Part shown: positions 1 to 9,311 of the stretch, piece after piece
How positions within the stretch are numbered: the first letter of the stretch is position 1
Layout of the letters: every line of letters begins with the position of its first letter
Origin: Reinekea forsetii
GTDB taxonomy: Bacteria; Pseudomonadota; Gammaproteobacteria; Pseudomonadales; Natronospirillaceae
Direction of reading: 5' to 3'
DNA length: 64,000 bases
Assembly: GCF_018860385.1 (NCBI RefSeq)
Contig: NZ_JAHKPH010000008.1
Coordinates: forward strand, 124,001 to 188,000
Translations under genes and position numbers: made by a program
The notes under the pieces: model-generated
The model's database searches: none
Seen by the model: the letters and a program-made list of their open reading frames with translations, nothing else
Told to the model about the DNA's origin: nothing

Positions 1-112
1 CATTGTGACCAAATGCGGAAACAATAGGCGTTTGCCGGCCTTTGTACTTTAAAGTCGCCGCCTGCGTGTTGGTTTGCTCCGGCTGTTCATCCGTACGGCT
101 GTGATCGCTCAT
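1..112 (-). CDS. FlhB-like C-terminal domain protein (partial, runs off the left edge)
   Basis: Only the first 37 codons are in the window. The ATG at 112-110 overlaps the fliK stop as ATGA. After a short hydrophilic lead the protein reads LKYKGRQTPIVSAFGHN, which resembles the start of the cytoplasmic domain of FlhB/EscU-type export-switch proteins (KY.G..AP.v.A.G). Small stand-alone versions of this domain are commonly encoded next to fliK in gammaproteobacteria. A role in substrate switching of the flagellar export apparatus is inferred from that context. The N-terminal membrane part of true FlhB is absent, since the homology begins about 20 residues from the start. Confidence 0.75.
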   Translation of the reverse strand, partial: MSDHSRTDEQPEQTNTQAATLKYKGRQTPIVSAFGHN

Positions 113-2088
113 GTTTTAATATCCACTAAGTGGTGATTGGTTTGCTGCAATTGTTGTTTGCTGACTTTTTTTGGCATTCCGTGCCGAGTTTGTATCACAC
201 TTTCATCACTGAGCCCTTGAGTCCAACTGGTTAAAGTGGGTATGAGTTGATTGAGGTGCGATAACGTTGCGGCATCTTCTGACCAAAAAACAAGCTGGGT
301 GTCATTGCTATGCCAATCAATATCGGCACAAAATTCTGAAAGCGGGTCTACGTTAAGGTAGATTCGCATGCGCCAGCGGCGATCTCTTTCTTCTTTTTCT
401 TGGCTGGCTTGATTCTTCTTTTTCTCTTGCCACCATTCTATATCGGCCCAGGATGTTAATCCCAACCATATGAGAGGCAGTTGAAGCTGTTGTACTGGCG
501 GCAATTCGGGTAACTGCCATTGTGTTGCTGCAGACTGAACCGCCTGATGAAAAACCTTTGCCTGAGCCGATTCTAACCAACTTCTTAACTGGCTTAATGG
601 ATCGTCTTTAGTTGCCTGTGACTGGAGCAGTTTTGGATCAATTTGAATTTTTTCTGCGGCACTTTGACCTTCGTTAATTAGAGCCATCGCTTTAGATTTT
701 AATAGCTGGGAGAGGTCGGCTTGAGTTTTAGTTTGTGTTTGCTCAATCAGCCCAATCCATTGGCTTAATTTAACCTCTATTAAATCAGTAACTGGCTTTG
801 GTAAGATCGATTGAGAAGGTTTTAGCGGGTGAGATTGCGTTGAAAACAAGTCACTCGAGATCTGTTTAAAGACTGTAAAAGCTGAGCTCCGTACATTAGT
901 TTGTTGGGTTGGGCTTGGTAGGCTTGCCGTTAAGGCTTGAGCGCTATTACCTAAAACCTCATTAGCTCCCTTGGGTGTACCTGGAGCTTGCGTGGCTTGC
1001 TGCGTAAATGTTGGCGCGCTGGTTATGTTAGGCGATAGCACTAATTGAGCTATATTTGTGGGCAGGGCTTTCGCGTTAAGACCAATCATCGGCGTGAGTT
1101 GTTTGGCTCGAAATACCGCCGATTGTATTGATTCGTTGCGATTCAATAACGGGGTTTCTTTTGAATTTGTAAGTGTAGGCTTAGTGTTTTTTACGGCTGT
1201 ATCGGCATGCGCTCCAAAAGTTATTTTTCCTATCAGCGTCAATATTGGGTGTTTTACCGGAGGTTGTTGTATTTGCTCTGGCGCTAAACGGGTTGTGGGT
1301 TGCGCAGTAAAAGCAGTGGACGTTGTTAACGGCTGCAGTGGCGCATTGCTATGAGCGCCTGTCGTGACGGGTTGTGTCGGTTGCGCTGGCTGAAATAAAT
1401 TCGACCCTAATGAGCTGTTAGGTATTTTAGCTGTACTGTTATGAGGGGCAGTGCCGCTATGACCTGAAGTACTTGAGGTTGCTAAGTTAAACGCTTTACT
1501 TGAAGGCGCTGTAGTATTTTCTCTAAGTACGCTCAAAGGGCTGAATTCTTGCAGCCATTTTTGAATTTGCTGGCCCGTCAGCTGGCTGGGTCTTTGAGTG
1601 AGCCATTGAACCAGTGGTTTGAGTTCAGGGTAGTTTTTTGCCAATACTTCTAATGCTTGAGCACTGGGGAGTGTAGGCGAAGTTTTTACCGCAGCTTTCG
1701 GGTAGAGGTGTGCCTGCCAAAACTCTAACTCCAATGTGACCAGCTTTGTGATTTGCGCTTGGGTTAAACGGTCGGCCGGCTGGTATTGGCCATTCTCATC
1801 GAGCTCAACAAGCAGTGGGGTACCTAGCTTTATATTTGAATCGGCGACCACTTTAATTGGCGGTTCACTCTTAGGGTCGTTTTGTAGAATGAGCTGAAAC
1901 AGCCCGCCTTTTTGCCCTTCGATAATGGGTATCGATTGCAACACGATGGTCGCTAAAGGGTTGGGTGGCGGACGATTGGATGAATTAACCGTTCGTTCAG
2001 TCGATTCCAAAGGGGCAGAAGCATTCCGACGCACCCCTTGGCTGGCTACGGTAGTGTCACTGGGCAATTTTATGCCGTCTGGAGCCAT
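109..2088 (-). CDS. fliK: Flagellar hook-length control protein FliK-type
   Basis: A 659-residue protein with a long low-complexity middle rich in Ser, Thr, Pro, Gln and Ala (about residues 180-430). The compact C-terminal domain around 540-640 contains RRWRMRIYLNVDPLSEFCAD, the pattern of the FliK C-terminal domain. FliK proteins are secreted by the flagellar export apparatus, measure hook length and trigger the switch to filament substrates by contacting FlhB. The following gene on the same strand encodes an FlhB-like domain and overlaps by 4 nt (ATGA), which supports the assignment. The start at 2088 has a GGCAG-type ribosome site a few bases upstream. FliK variants that lie outside the main flagellar cluster are known, so which hook system it serves is not certain. 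Confidence 0.8.
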   Translation of the reverse strand: MAPDGIKLPSDTTVASQGVRRNASAPLESTERTVNSSNRPPPNPLATIVLQSIPIIEGQKGGLFQLILQNDPKSEPPIKVVADSNIKLGTPLLVELDENGQYQPADRLTQAQITKLVTLELEFWQAHLYPKAAVKTSPTLPSAQALEVLAKNYPELKPLVQWLTQRPSQLTGQQIQKWLQEFSPLSVLRENTTAPSSKAFNLATSSTSGHSGTAPHNSTAKIPNSSLGSNLFQPAQPTQPVTTGAHSNAPLQPLTTSTAFTAQPTTRLAPEQIQQPPVKHPILTLIGKITFGAHADTAVKNTKPTLTNSKETPLLNRNESIQSAVFRAKQLTPMIGLNAKALPTNIAQLVLSPNITSAPTFTQQATQAPGTPKGANEVLGNSAQALTASLPSPTQQTNVRSSAFTVFKQISSDLFSTQSHPLKPSQSILPKPVTDLIEVKLSQWIGLIEQTQTKTQADLSQLLKSKAMALINEGQSAAEKIQIDPKLLQSQATKDDPLSQLRSWLESAQAKVFHQAVQSAATQWQLPELPPVQQLQLPLIWLGLTSWADIEWWQEKKKNQASQEKEERDRRWRMRIYLNVDPLSEFCADIDWHSNDTQLVFWSEDAATLSHLNQLIPTLTSWTQGLSDESVIQTRHGMPKKVSKQQLQQTNHHLVDIKT

Positions 2089-2201
2089 ATCGCTTCTGCC
2101 TTTAAATGACCGAACCTGAGTTTAGTTTACGTCTAATTTGCCTACTTTATAGTGTATCGGCAAACTTTACCGAAACTTGATGAAACAGTCATCGCTAATA
2201 T

Positions 2202-2232
2202 TTGCCTTTACCCCATGGAGCGCCGTTATAAT
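2202..2232 (+). promoter_or_regulatory. Candidate sigma70 promoter for the ccm operon
   Basis: A perfect -10 box TATAAT at 2227-2232 lies 28 nt before the ccmA start chosen here. The best -35 is TTGCCT at 2202-2207, with a long 19-nt spacer, so the -10 carries most of the signal. Confidence 0.45.
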
Positions 2233-2259
2233 AGGCGCTTATTTTTCGATGGAAGTTTT

Positions 2260-2895
2260 ATGGGCCAGTTGCTCAGTGCGAAAGGGTTGTATTGTGAGCG
2301 CGACGAACGCGTGTTGTTTCAAGACCTTGAGTTTACTGTAAACCAAGGCGATATTTTGCACATAAAAGGTCCAAATGGCTCGGGTAAAACAACGCTACTT
2401 AGACGTATCGTTGGCTTAAGCGCCGTCGTTGAAGGTGAATTGCATTGGCCAGAACCTCTAAGCCAGCAAAGTGGGCGCTTGAGTGCCGATTTGTGTTGGT
2501 ATTTAGCGCATCGTCCAGCCGTTACTCTATTGCAAACCCCGCTCGAAAACCTAGCCTTTAGTTTAGCTTTGCATAATGTCATTCCTAAGCCTGAAGAGCT
2601 GTGGCACGCCTTGGAGACGGTAGGCTTAAGAGGTTACGAGGATGTTCCAGCGGGCAGTTTATCCGCGGGTCAGCAAAGACGAGTCGCTCTTTCGAAGCTG
2701 TATGTTAATGTTCCCAATATTCAACTTTGGGTGCTAGATGAGCCTTTTACAGCGTTAGATGTACAGGCTGTTGCTCAGTTAGAAGCCCGAATAGAGCAAT
2801 TTGCTGAGGCTGGAGGCACGGTTATTATGACCAGCCATCATGGTTTAAAGCACACTGCGGTGAAATGGTTAGAGTTAGGAGGTAAGCAAGCGTGA
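2260..2895 (+). CDS. ccmA: Heme exporter ATP-binding protein CcmA
   Basis: ATPase subunit of the CcmAB(C) ABC complex of System I cytochrome c maturation, which powers release of holo-CcmE from CcmC at the inner membrane. The sequence shows Walker A GPNGSGKT (residues 37-44), the signature LSAGQQRRVAL and Walker B LWVLDEPFTALD. The frame is open from 2152, but the start is placed at ATG 2260. That gives the usual length (211 residues), has GGAAG upstream and lies behind the TATAAT box. The gene's stop overlaps the ccmB GTG start by 4 nt. Confidence 0.93.
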   Translation: MGQLLSAKGLYCERDERVLFQDLEFTVNQGDILHIKGPNGSGKTTLLRRIVGLSAVVEGELHWPEPLSQQSGRLSADLCWYLAHRPAVTLLQTPLENLAFSLALHNVIPKPEELWHALETVGLRGYEDVPAGSLSAGQQRRVALSKLYVNVPNIQLWVLDEPFTALDVQAVAQLEARIEQFAEAGGTVIMTSHHGLKHTAVKWLELGGKQA

Positions 2896-3563
2896 TCTCC
2901 GTGTTAAGGCAGACGTTTCAGCGCGAGCTTTTATTAGCGTTTCGGCGCAGGGCTGATCTAGCCAATCCATTGTTTTTCTTTTTGATCGTGGTTGCATTGT
3001 TCCCAATTGGTGTCACACCTAATTTAGAGGTGCTAGCAGGCATGGCACCTGGAGTACTTTGGGTGGCCGCACTATTAGCAGCGTTGTTATCGCTCGATTT
3101 AATGTTTAAGCACGATTACGAAGATGGAACCTTAGAGCAATTGCTGATCTCGTCAGTTCCGCCTCAATTGTTAGTGTTGTGCAAAATTGTCTGTCATTGG
3201 TTAGTAACTGGGTTACCTTTAGCGCTGATATCACCTTTATTATCAATAATGTTGGCATTGCCAAGCCATGCCATACCGATTTTAGTGGTCTCGTTGTGCA
3301 TAGGTACCTTTACTTTGAGTTTAATAGGCAGTGTTGGTGCCGCTTTAACCGTCAGTTTACGAAAAGGTGGCCTTTTATTGACAGTGCTCATAATGCCGAT
3401 GTTTGTGCCGGTTATTATTTTTGGTACGGCCGCGGTGCAGGGCATGGCGGCGGGTGAACAATGGAGTGCTCAGCTAGCGTTGTTAGCCGCCATTTGTGCC
3501 GGTGCATTTGCATTTGTACCCTGGCTTACAGTTGCGGCTTTGCAAATAGCCGTGGGTGATTAA
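2892..3563 (+). CDS. ccmB: Heme exporter membrane protein CcmB
   Basis: Membrane permease of the CcmAB transporter. It has 223 residues with about six hydrophobic segments and the family-typical start (FQRELLLAFRRRADLANPLFFF) that carries a cytoplasmic Arg cluster before the first membrane helix. It starts with GTG inside the ccmA stop (GTGA), so translational coupling is likely. A 26-nt gap follows before ccmC. Confidence 0.93.
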   Translation: MISVLRQTFQRELLLAFRRRADLANPLFFFLIVVALFPIGVTPNLEVLAGMAPGVLWVAALLAALLSLDLMFKHDYEDGTLEQLLISSVPPQLLVLCKIVCHWLVTGLPLALISPLLSIMLALPSHAIPILVVSLCIGTFTLSLIGSVGAALTVSLRKGGLLLTVLIMPMFVPVIIFGTAAVQGMAAGEQWSAQLALLAAICAGAFAFVPWLTVAALQIAVGD

Positions 3564-3589
3564 GAATTCTTTTACGTTGGAGTGATTTT

Positions 3590-4357
3590 ATGTGGCAATG
3601 GTTCGTAAGGTGGTTTCATAAATGGAGCTCACCGAAGTGGTTTTACCAGTTGTCAAAACGCTGGAGCTTGATTCTAGGTATCTTAGCTGCAGTTTTAGTG
3701 AGCGTGTCTCTAATTTGGGGGTTAGGCTTTGCTCCTGTTGAGCGCCTTCAAGGCAACAGCTACCGAATAATCTTTTTACACGTTCCTTCGGCATTTATGT
3801 CGCAAGCTATTTACGTTGCCATCGCATTTACAGGCGCAGTAGGCTTAATTTGGCGTATAAAATTAGCGTTTTACGTCGCTAAACAGTGTATTCCCATTGG
3901 CGCGAGTATGGCGGTATTAGCGCTATTGACGGGCGCAATTTGGGGTAAGCCGACCTGGGGCGCATGGTGGGTTTGGGACGCTCGCCTCACCTCTATGTTG
4001 ATCTTGTTACTGCTTTATTTAGGGCTTTGGGCATTACAAAGTGCCATGGAACGAGAAGAGAGTGGCGATAAAGCCGCCGCAATTTTAGCGTTGGTAGGTG
4101 TCGTAAATATCCCGATCATTAAGTTTTCAGTAAATTGGTGGAATACGCTCCATCAACCTGCCACGCTTAAAATAACCGAAGCACCTCCGATGCATATTTC
4201 AATGTTATTGCCGTTGCTAGGTTCCATTTTAGGATTCTATCTAGCATTTATTGCCTTAGTGTTTGTTCGTACTCGATTAGAAATATTGCACCGAGAGCGA
4301 AAGGCGGCTTGGGTGAAAGAAGAGTTAAACCGTCTTGGAGGTCACAATGGCGTTTGA
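3590..4357 (+). CDS. ccmC: Heme handling protein CcmC
   Basis: Inner-membrane protein that loads heme onto CcmE. The tryptophan-rich heme-handling motif WGAWWVWD is at residues 123-130, and candidate axial histidines are H64 (in HVPSAF) and H188 (in NTLHQP). It has 255 residues and six predicted membrane spans, normal for the family. The 3' end overlaps ccmD by 11 nt, and the TTGGAGG in its last codons is the ribosome site for ccmD. Confidence 0.95.
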   Translation: MWQWFVRWFHKWSSPKWFYQLSKRWSLILGILAAVLVSVSLIWGLGFAPVERLQGNSYRIIFLHVPSAFMSQAIYVAIAFTGAVGLIWRIKLAFYVAKQCIPIGASMAVLALLTGAIWGKPTWGAWWVWDARLTSMLILLLLYLGLWALQSAMEREESGDKAAAILALVGVVNIPIIKFSVNWWNTLHQPATLKITEAPPMHISMLLPLLGSILGFYLAFIALVFVRTRLEILHRERKAAWVKEELNRLGGHNGV

Positions 4358-4520
4358 ATCTTTAAGTGAATTTATCAATATGGGCGGTCATGGTCTTTAT
4401 GTATGGGCTGCCTATGCCATCGGTGGCGCGGTAATTACTTTTAACCTGCTTAGCCCAAGGTTATACCGCAAAAAATTAATCAAAGATCATCAACGCAGAC
4501 AGCGTCGGGAGCAGTCATGA
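4347..4520 (+). CDS. ccmD: Heme exporter small subunit CcmD
   Basis: A 57-residue single-span membrane protein of the CcmABCD complex, needed for release of heme-loaded CcmE. The hydrophobic segment YVWAAYAIGGAVITFNLLS is followed by a basic tail, the usual CcmD layout. The open frame could begin at TTG 4335, but ATG 4347 has a good ribosome site (TTGGAGG at 4335-4341) and gives the family length. It overlaps ccmC at its start and ccmE at its end. Confidence 0.9.
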   Translation: MAFESLSEFINMGGHGLYVWAAYAIGGAVITFNLLSPRLYRKKLIKDHQRRQRREQS

Positions 4521-4963
4521 ATCCAAAACGAAAACAACGATTAATGCTAATTTTGTTGGGGGTCGCTGGCGTTTCTGCGGCTGTCTTATTGGTGTTGTTT
4601 GCGATGGGGAAAAACGTTAACTATTTTTACACACCTTCTGAATTAAGTGCGGGTAATGTTAAGCCGGGTGCAACGGTTCGCGCTGGTGGGATGGTTTCGG
4701 TTGGGTCTGTGGTGCGCTCGGATGAATCGTTAAAAGTTCAATTTAAAATTAACGATACCGCCAAAGAAGTGGGCGTAGAGTATGAAGGTATTTTACCCGA
4801 TTTATTCCGCGAAGGTGATGGCGTTGTTGTTGTCGGTCAAATGAATAAAGACAATGTACTCGTAGCACAGGAAGTGCTTGCTAAACATGACGAAACCTAT
4901 ATGCCGCCAGAAGTAACAGAGGCAATAGAGCAAGCCCATCAAAATTCGACCAACAATAATTAG
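4517..4963 (+). CDS. ccmE: Cytochrome c-type biogenesis heme chaperone CcmE
   Basis: Periplasmic heme chaperone anchored by one N-terminal helix (residues about 10-30). It binds heme covalently through the histidine of the motif HDETYMPPE (H124, with Y128 as the usual axial ligand). It has 148 residues, a normal length, and starts with ATGA overlapping the ccmD stop. The C-terminal tail is short and polar, as is typical. Confidence 0.95.
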   Translation: MNPKRKQRLMLILLGVAGVSAAVLLVLFAMGKNVNYFYTPSELSAGNVKPGATVRAGGMVSVGSVVRSDESLKVQFKINDTAKEVGVEYEGILPDLFREGDGVVVVGQMNKDNVLVAQEVLAKHDETYMPPEVTEAIEQAHQNSTNNN

Positions 4964-4974
4964 CGGAGCCCTAG

Positions 4975-6933
4975 ATGTTACCTGAATTTGGATTATTCTC
5001 ACTGATCCTAGCCATGTGCTTATCATTGCTGTTGGCAGTCTTCCCTTTATACGGGCTAAAAACAGGCAGTGCTGGGTTAATGCGTATGGCATCTCCTTTA
5101 ACATGGGGTGTGTTCTTTTTTCTCGTTGTCGCCTTTGCGATTTTAGTGCGTGCGTTTTTGCTCGACGATTTCTCAGTGACTATTGTGAGTCAAAACTCTA
5201 ATTCCGCCTTACCGTGGTACTACAAATTTTCAGCCACGTGGGGCAATCACGAAGGTTCCATGGCCCTTTGGATCTTGTTACTCAGTGCGTGGGCGTGCGC
5301 GGTTAGTGTCTTTGCTCGTTCTTTAACGTTGGAGTTAAAAAGTTCCGTTTTAGCGGTGCTTGGCATTATTGCTTTCTGTTTTTTAGCCTTTCTTATATTT
5401 ACTTCAAACCCATTTGATCGGCTATTGCCAATCCCGCCAACCGATGGCACCGACTTAAATCCGTTGCTGCAAGACATTGGCTTAATTTTGCACCCTCCTA
5501 TGCTTTACATGGGGTATGTGGGGTTCTCAGTTGCCTTTGCATTCGCAGTGGCGGCGTTGTTGACAGGACGTTTTGATGCCGGTTGGGTGCAGTGGTCTCG
5601 CCCTTGGACCAATGTTGCGTGGGCTTTTTTAACTGTTGGAATCGCTCTTGGCAGCTGGTGGGCTTATTATGAATTAGGTTGGGGTGGCTGGTGGTTCTGG
5701 GACCCTGTTGAAAATGCCTCATTTATGCCATGGCTAATTGGCACGGCACTTATTCACTCCCAGGCCGTTACTGAAAAGCGCGGTCTGTTTAAAGGCTGGT
5801 CACTGCTGTTGGCAATTATGGCCTTTTCTTTCAGTCTTTTAGGTACATTTTTAGTTCGCTCAGGTGTACTGACCAGTGTGCATGCCTTCGCCTCTGATCC
5901 TGAGCGAGGTATTTTTATATTAGCAATTTTAATGCTGACCATTGGTGGCAGCTTGGTGCTCTACGCGCTCAACGTTTCGAAGATAAAATCAGTCGGGCAA
6001 TTTAAGGGGGTCTCTCGTGAGTCCTTTTTATTAATGAATAACATTATTCTGGTCGTGATCACGTTTGCGGTTTTATTCGGAACACTTTTACCGTTGATTG
6101 CCGATGCGTTCTCGCTGCGGAAAATGTCTGTTGGTGCCCCGTTTTTTAATCTCATTTTTAATTTGTTGATGGTTATATTGTTGAGTTTGCTGGGTATTGG
6201 TCAGCTGTTGCGTTGGAAGCAAAATAACCTTAAAACTTGGAAGTCTTTTTTTGTTGTAGCCATTCCTGCTGCTATCGGTATCGCGCTGTTACTGCCCATT
6301 GCGCTCACTGGAAAGTTCCATTGGCAAGTATGGTTAGGGCTAGCATTGGTATTTTGGACAGCTGCCGGGCTTATTCGCATGTTATTGGAGCGTACTAAAA
6401 ATAGTTCAACGCCTTTCAAAACTCTGCGTCGTGCCGGTGTTGGCTTTTGGGGAATGTGGACAGCACACCTTGGCTTAATTGTTTGCGCAACGGGAGTCGT
6501 GTTAGTGTCGAATTACGACATAGAACGTGATTTTAGAATGAGCGCGGGTGAAAGCGTGACCATGAATAACTACCGTTTTGAATTACAGGAAATTGAACAA
6601 CTCAATGGGCCGAACTACATCACCGATCATGCGGTGATCAATGTATTTAAAAACGATCAATTTGTGACGGTCCTGAATCCTGAGAAACGGTTTTATCAAG
6701 TTGCTTCCAATGTAATGACTGAGGCCGGCATCTCTGGGAATTTAACTCGAGATTTATATGCCTCGTTAGCGGAACCACTAGATGAAGAGCGTCAAACTTG
6801 GTCTATCAGACTGCAAGTTAAGCCATTTGTTCGTTGGCTTTGGATCGGTGCCTTGTTAATGGCGTTGGGCGCTATTTTAAGTATCACGGATAAGCGATAT
6901 CGCAGTATTTCAAAGAGGAAGAGTCATGCCTAA
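4975..6933 (+). CDS. ccmF: Heme lyase subunit CcmF
   Basis: Large inner-membrane component of the holocytochrome c synthase (CcmFHI), which attaches heme to CXXCH apocytochromes. It has 652 residues, many membrane segments and the WWD heme-binding motif WGGWWFWDP at 236-244. Conserved histidines include those in WGNHEGS (H92) and LHPPMLYMG (H173). A periplasmic domain of about residues 510-610 precedes the last helix. Its 3' end overlaps ccmG by 8 nt. Confidence 0.95.
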   Translation: MLPEFGLFSLILAMCLSLLLAVFPLYGLKTGSAGLMRMASPLTWGVFFFLVVAFAILVRAFLLDDFSVTIVSQNSNSALPWYYKFSATWGNHEGSMALWILLLSAWACAVSVFARSLTLELKSSVLAVLGIIAFCFLAFLIFTSNPFDRLLPIPPTDGTDLNPLLQDIGLILHPPMLYMGYVGFSVAFAFAVAALLTGRFDAGWVQWSRPWTNVAWAFLTVGIALGSWWAYYELGWGGWWFWDPVENASFMPWLIGTALIHSQAVTEKRGLFKGWSLLLAIMAFSFSLLGTFLVRSGVLTSVHAFASDPERGIFILAILMLTIGGSLVLYALNVSKIKSVGQFKGVSRESFLLMNNIILVVITFAVLFGTLLPLIADAFSLRKMSVGAPFFNLIFNLLMVILLSLLGIGQLLRWKQNNLKTWKSFFVVAIPAAIGIALLLPIALTGKFHWQVWLGLALVFWTAAGLIRMLLERTKNSSTPFKTLRRAGVGFWGMWTAHLGLIVCATGVVLVSNYDIERDFRMSAGESVTMNNYRFELQEIEQLNGPNYITDHAVINVFKNDQFVTVLNPEKRFYQVASNVMTEAGISGNLTRDLYASLAEPLDEERQTWSIRLQVKPFVRWLWIGALLMALGAILSITDKRYRSISKRKSHA

Positions 6934-7456
6934 AGCATTGATTATTGTGCCCTTAGTATTAGTGGCATTGTTATTTTCATTATTTGGCTACGCCTTAATG
7001 ACGGGCGTTGACCCTAAAAATGTACCCTCGGCTTTAACTGGAAAAGAATTTCCCAGTTTTAAACTCACCGATGTTAATAATGAAGCCGAATTTTTAAATC
7101 GGCAGGATGTTATTGGCGAGCCGATGTTAGTGAACGTTTGGGCGACCTGGTGTACTTCGTGCAAATATGAACACCCCTTTTTAAACAGTTTGGCCGCCTC
7201 TGGTGTGAAAATTGTTGGTATTAATTACAAAGATGATCGAGAGTTAGCTTTGAAATGGCTAGCGGATTACGCCGACCCTTATGTTGTGGATTTGTACGAT
7301 CCTAATGGTGATCTCGGTTTTGATCTTGGCGTTACGGGAGCACCGGAAACGTTTTTTGTGAATTCAGCCGGGGAGATCATTCATCGTTTCCAAGGCCCCA
7401 TAAATGATAAACTTTGGCAAGATAAGTTAAAGGTCATCTATGATGAAATGGTATAG
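6926..7456 (+). CDS. ccmG: Thiol:disulfide interchange protein CcmG (DsbE)
   Basis: Membrane-anchored periplasmic thioredoxin-like protein that reduces the apocytochrome CXXCH cysteines, directly or through CcmH. The anchor is at residues 5-25 and the active site is WCTSC (C76 and C79); WCPTC is the more common form. It also has the cis-Pro region GAPETF and a total of 176 residues. Its last codons overlap the ccmH start. Confidence 0.93.
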   Translation: MPKALIIVPLVLVALLFSLFGYALMTGVDPKNVPSALTGKEFPSFKLTDVNNEAEFLNRQDVIGEPMLVNVWATWCTSCKYEHPFLNSLAASGVKIVGINYKDDRELALKWLADYADPYVVDLYDPNGDLGFDLGVTGAPETFFVNSAGEIIHRFQGPINDKLWQDKLKVIYDEMV

Positions 7457-7910
7457 CGTGCGTACATTTTTAGGGTTACTCAGTAGCTTGCTTGTTGCAG
7501 TGTCGATATTTGCAGCCGGTGAGCTCCTTACCTTCGATAATGAGTCACTAAGAGAGCGTTACACCGAGTTAACTTTTCAGTTGCGTTGCCCGAAATGTCT
7601 GAACCAAAATGTTGCTGATTCCAATGCGCCGATCTCAGAAGATATTCGGCAAAAAACCTACGAAATGCTGCATCAGGGTTATACCGACCAAGAGATCATC
7701 GATTATATGGTCGATCGCTACACTGAATTTGTAATCTACAAACCGCAAATGTCTTTTTTAACCGTTTGGCTATGGGTACTGCCTTTTGGGTTGTTGATCT
7801 CTGGTTTCTTGGTGGTTCGTCATTTAGTGGCTAATTCGAACAAAGCCGAACCTGAACAAATTTCAGAAGAAGATAACGAGCGCTTGAAAAAATTATTAGA
7901 GGAGCAGTAA
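7440..7910 (+). CDS. ccmH: Cytochrome c-type biogenesis protein CcmH
   Basis: Thiol-reducing subunit of the heme lyase complex. After a signal/anchor (about residues 8-26) comes the redox motif RCPKCLNQ (C50, C53), followed by the conserved acidic helical segment and a C-terminal membrane anchor around 105-125. At 156 residues it is the short form, without the TPR half found fused in E. coli; that half is the separate ccmI that follows directly. Two ATG codons (7440, 7443) are possible starts. Confidence 0.93.
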   Translation: MMKWYSVRTFLGLLSSLLVAVSIFAAGELLTFDNESLRERYTELTFQLRCPKCLNQNVADSNAPISEDIRQKTYEMLHQGYTDQEIIDYMVDRYTEFVIYKPQMSFLTVWLWVLPFGLLISGFLVVRHLVANSNKAEPEQISEEDNERLKKLLEEQ

Positions 7911-9122
7911 ATGCTAATCCTGAGTATTTGGTTGATCCCCATAGCGATCTTCATGCTCTTTGCCGTAAGGCACCAAAGTGGTTCTCAAACTGAAGTAGAC
8001 TCTGTTGAAGCGGCCATGGTTATTCACAAAGATCGCTTAGCCGCACTTCAGCAGCAATTCGAGGCGAACAGTATTTCTCAATCAGAATTCGACAGTCTTA
8101 GATTGGAAGTTGAGAAATCGATTTTAGCGGACACAGAAAAGCAACGAAGCACGCTGAAAACAACTGAGAAACTCCCTTGGTTGTGGGTGCCGTCATTATC
8201 CTTAATAGTTTTTGCAACGGCGTTTTGGCTCTATCAAAGTGTAGGTTCTTCAGATGCGGTCGATGTCCGCACTCAATTTCGACAACTGGCGGGTCAAACT
8301 CAGCTAGATGAAGCATCCGTGACCAATACGCTTCAGAGTTATCAAAAGCTTCTCGAAAAAGAACCTGAAAACATTGAAGGTTGGTTTCGCTTGGCGCGCA
8401 TGCAATTGGATATGGGCAGTTTTGAGCAAGCTTTAATTTCCTTTAATAACGTACTAACACAATTAAGGTCCGTTGAAAGAAATGCTGAAGACGAAGCGGC
8501 AATTTTGGCTTATTTGGGCCAAACCTATCTTTCGTTAAACCAACCCGAAGCTGCGCTCGCCTCGTTTGAGGAAGCACTAGAGTATTCCGCGGTGAATACC
8601 ATGGCTCTGGGTATGGCCGGAAGAATTCGTTTTGAGCTTGGCGATTACAAAGAAGCGATCGATCATTGGACAACCTTAAAGTTACAAAACCTGAACCCAG
8701 AAAATGCCGTCGTAATCGAAAGTTATATCGATCAGGCAAAAGCGGCATTGGCCGACATGGGAATAGATTATGAAACTGAGCAACCGCTTCGAATATTTGT
8801 AAAAATTGAGCTTCCATCCGCTTGGGAAGGCTTGCCTGAGCAGGCCAGCTTGTTTATTTACGCTCGCCCGATTGGCCAAAGAATGCCAATCGCAGCGAAG
8901 CGCGTGCGAGTGACCGACCAATCGATGGTAACGATCTTAAGCGACGCAGATGCTATGGGTCCAGCGGGTGTGCTAACCAATTACGAGCAAGTTGAAATTA
9001 CGGCCCGTGTTTCCATGAATGGTACGGCCAATACTTCGCCAGGCGATTGGCCAGGCGATGTTCGTATTGTTGAACTGGACAGCAAAGAAATCAGTGTTGA
9101 TATCGAAGTGCGCTTACCTTAA
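7911..9122 (+). CDS. ccmI: Cytochrome c-type biogenesis protein CcmI (TPR)
   Basis: Apocytochrome chaperone subunit of the heme lyase. Two membrane segments (about 1-20 and 83-103) flank a coiled-coil-like cytoplasmic loop. Periplasmic TPR repeats run from about 140 to 260 (for example LEKEPENIEGWFRLARMQLD), and a C-terminal beta-rich domain follows. The start codon directly abuts the ccmH stop. It is the last gene of the operon, followed by a strong terminator. Confidence 0.9.
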   Translation: MLILSIWLIPIAIFMLFAVRHQSGSQTEVDSVEAAMVIHKDRLAALQQQFEANSISQSEFDSLRLEVEKSILADTEKQRSTLKTTEKLPWLWVPSLSLIVFATAFWLYQSVGSSDAVDVRTQFRQLAGQTQLDEASVTNTLQSYQKLLEKEPENIEGWFRLARMQLDMGSFEQALISFNNVLTQLRSVERNAEDEAAILAYLGQTYLSLNQPEAALASFEEALEYSAVNTMALGMAGRIRFELGDYKEAIDHWTTLKLQNLNPENAVVIESYIDQAKAALADMGIDYETEQPLRIFVKIELPSAWEGLPEQASLFIYARPIGQRMPIAAKRVRVTDQSMVTILSDADAMGPAGVLTNYEQVEITARVSMNGTANTSPGDWPGDVRIVELDSKEISVDIEVRLP

Positions 9123-9144
9123 AGCGAACGGTTGATTCATTAGT

Positions 9145-9180
9145 AAGGGTCGCTGCTAATGCAGGAGCGACCCTTTCTTG
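9145..9180 (+). terminator. Rho-independent terminator of the ccm operon
   Basis: A perfect 10-bp stem AAGGGTCGCT (9145-9154) / AGCGACCCTT (9166-9175) with an 11-nt loop is followed by TTTCTTG. Confidence 0.8.
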
Positions 9181-9311
9181 CTTATGGTAGATCTTATTCT
9201 TGCTCTGTTTTTGCCACTTCAAATGGATCGTTTTTTGGCTGCTCGCTCAGTTTTTTTGTAAATTGTGATTAAGTTGTTGAATTTATAAGGAAAATTGCTT
9301 TGGTTTAGGTG

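Noticed and set aside
2151-2174. On the minus strand upstream of fliK, TAAAGTTT is followed directly by GCCGATA, both halves of a flagellar sigma28 promoter
   Set aside because: The two boxes are adjacent with no spacer; sigma28 promoters need about 11 nt between these elements. Probably chance.
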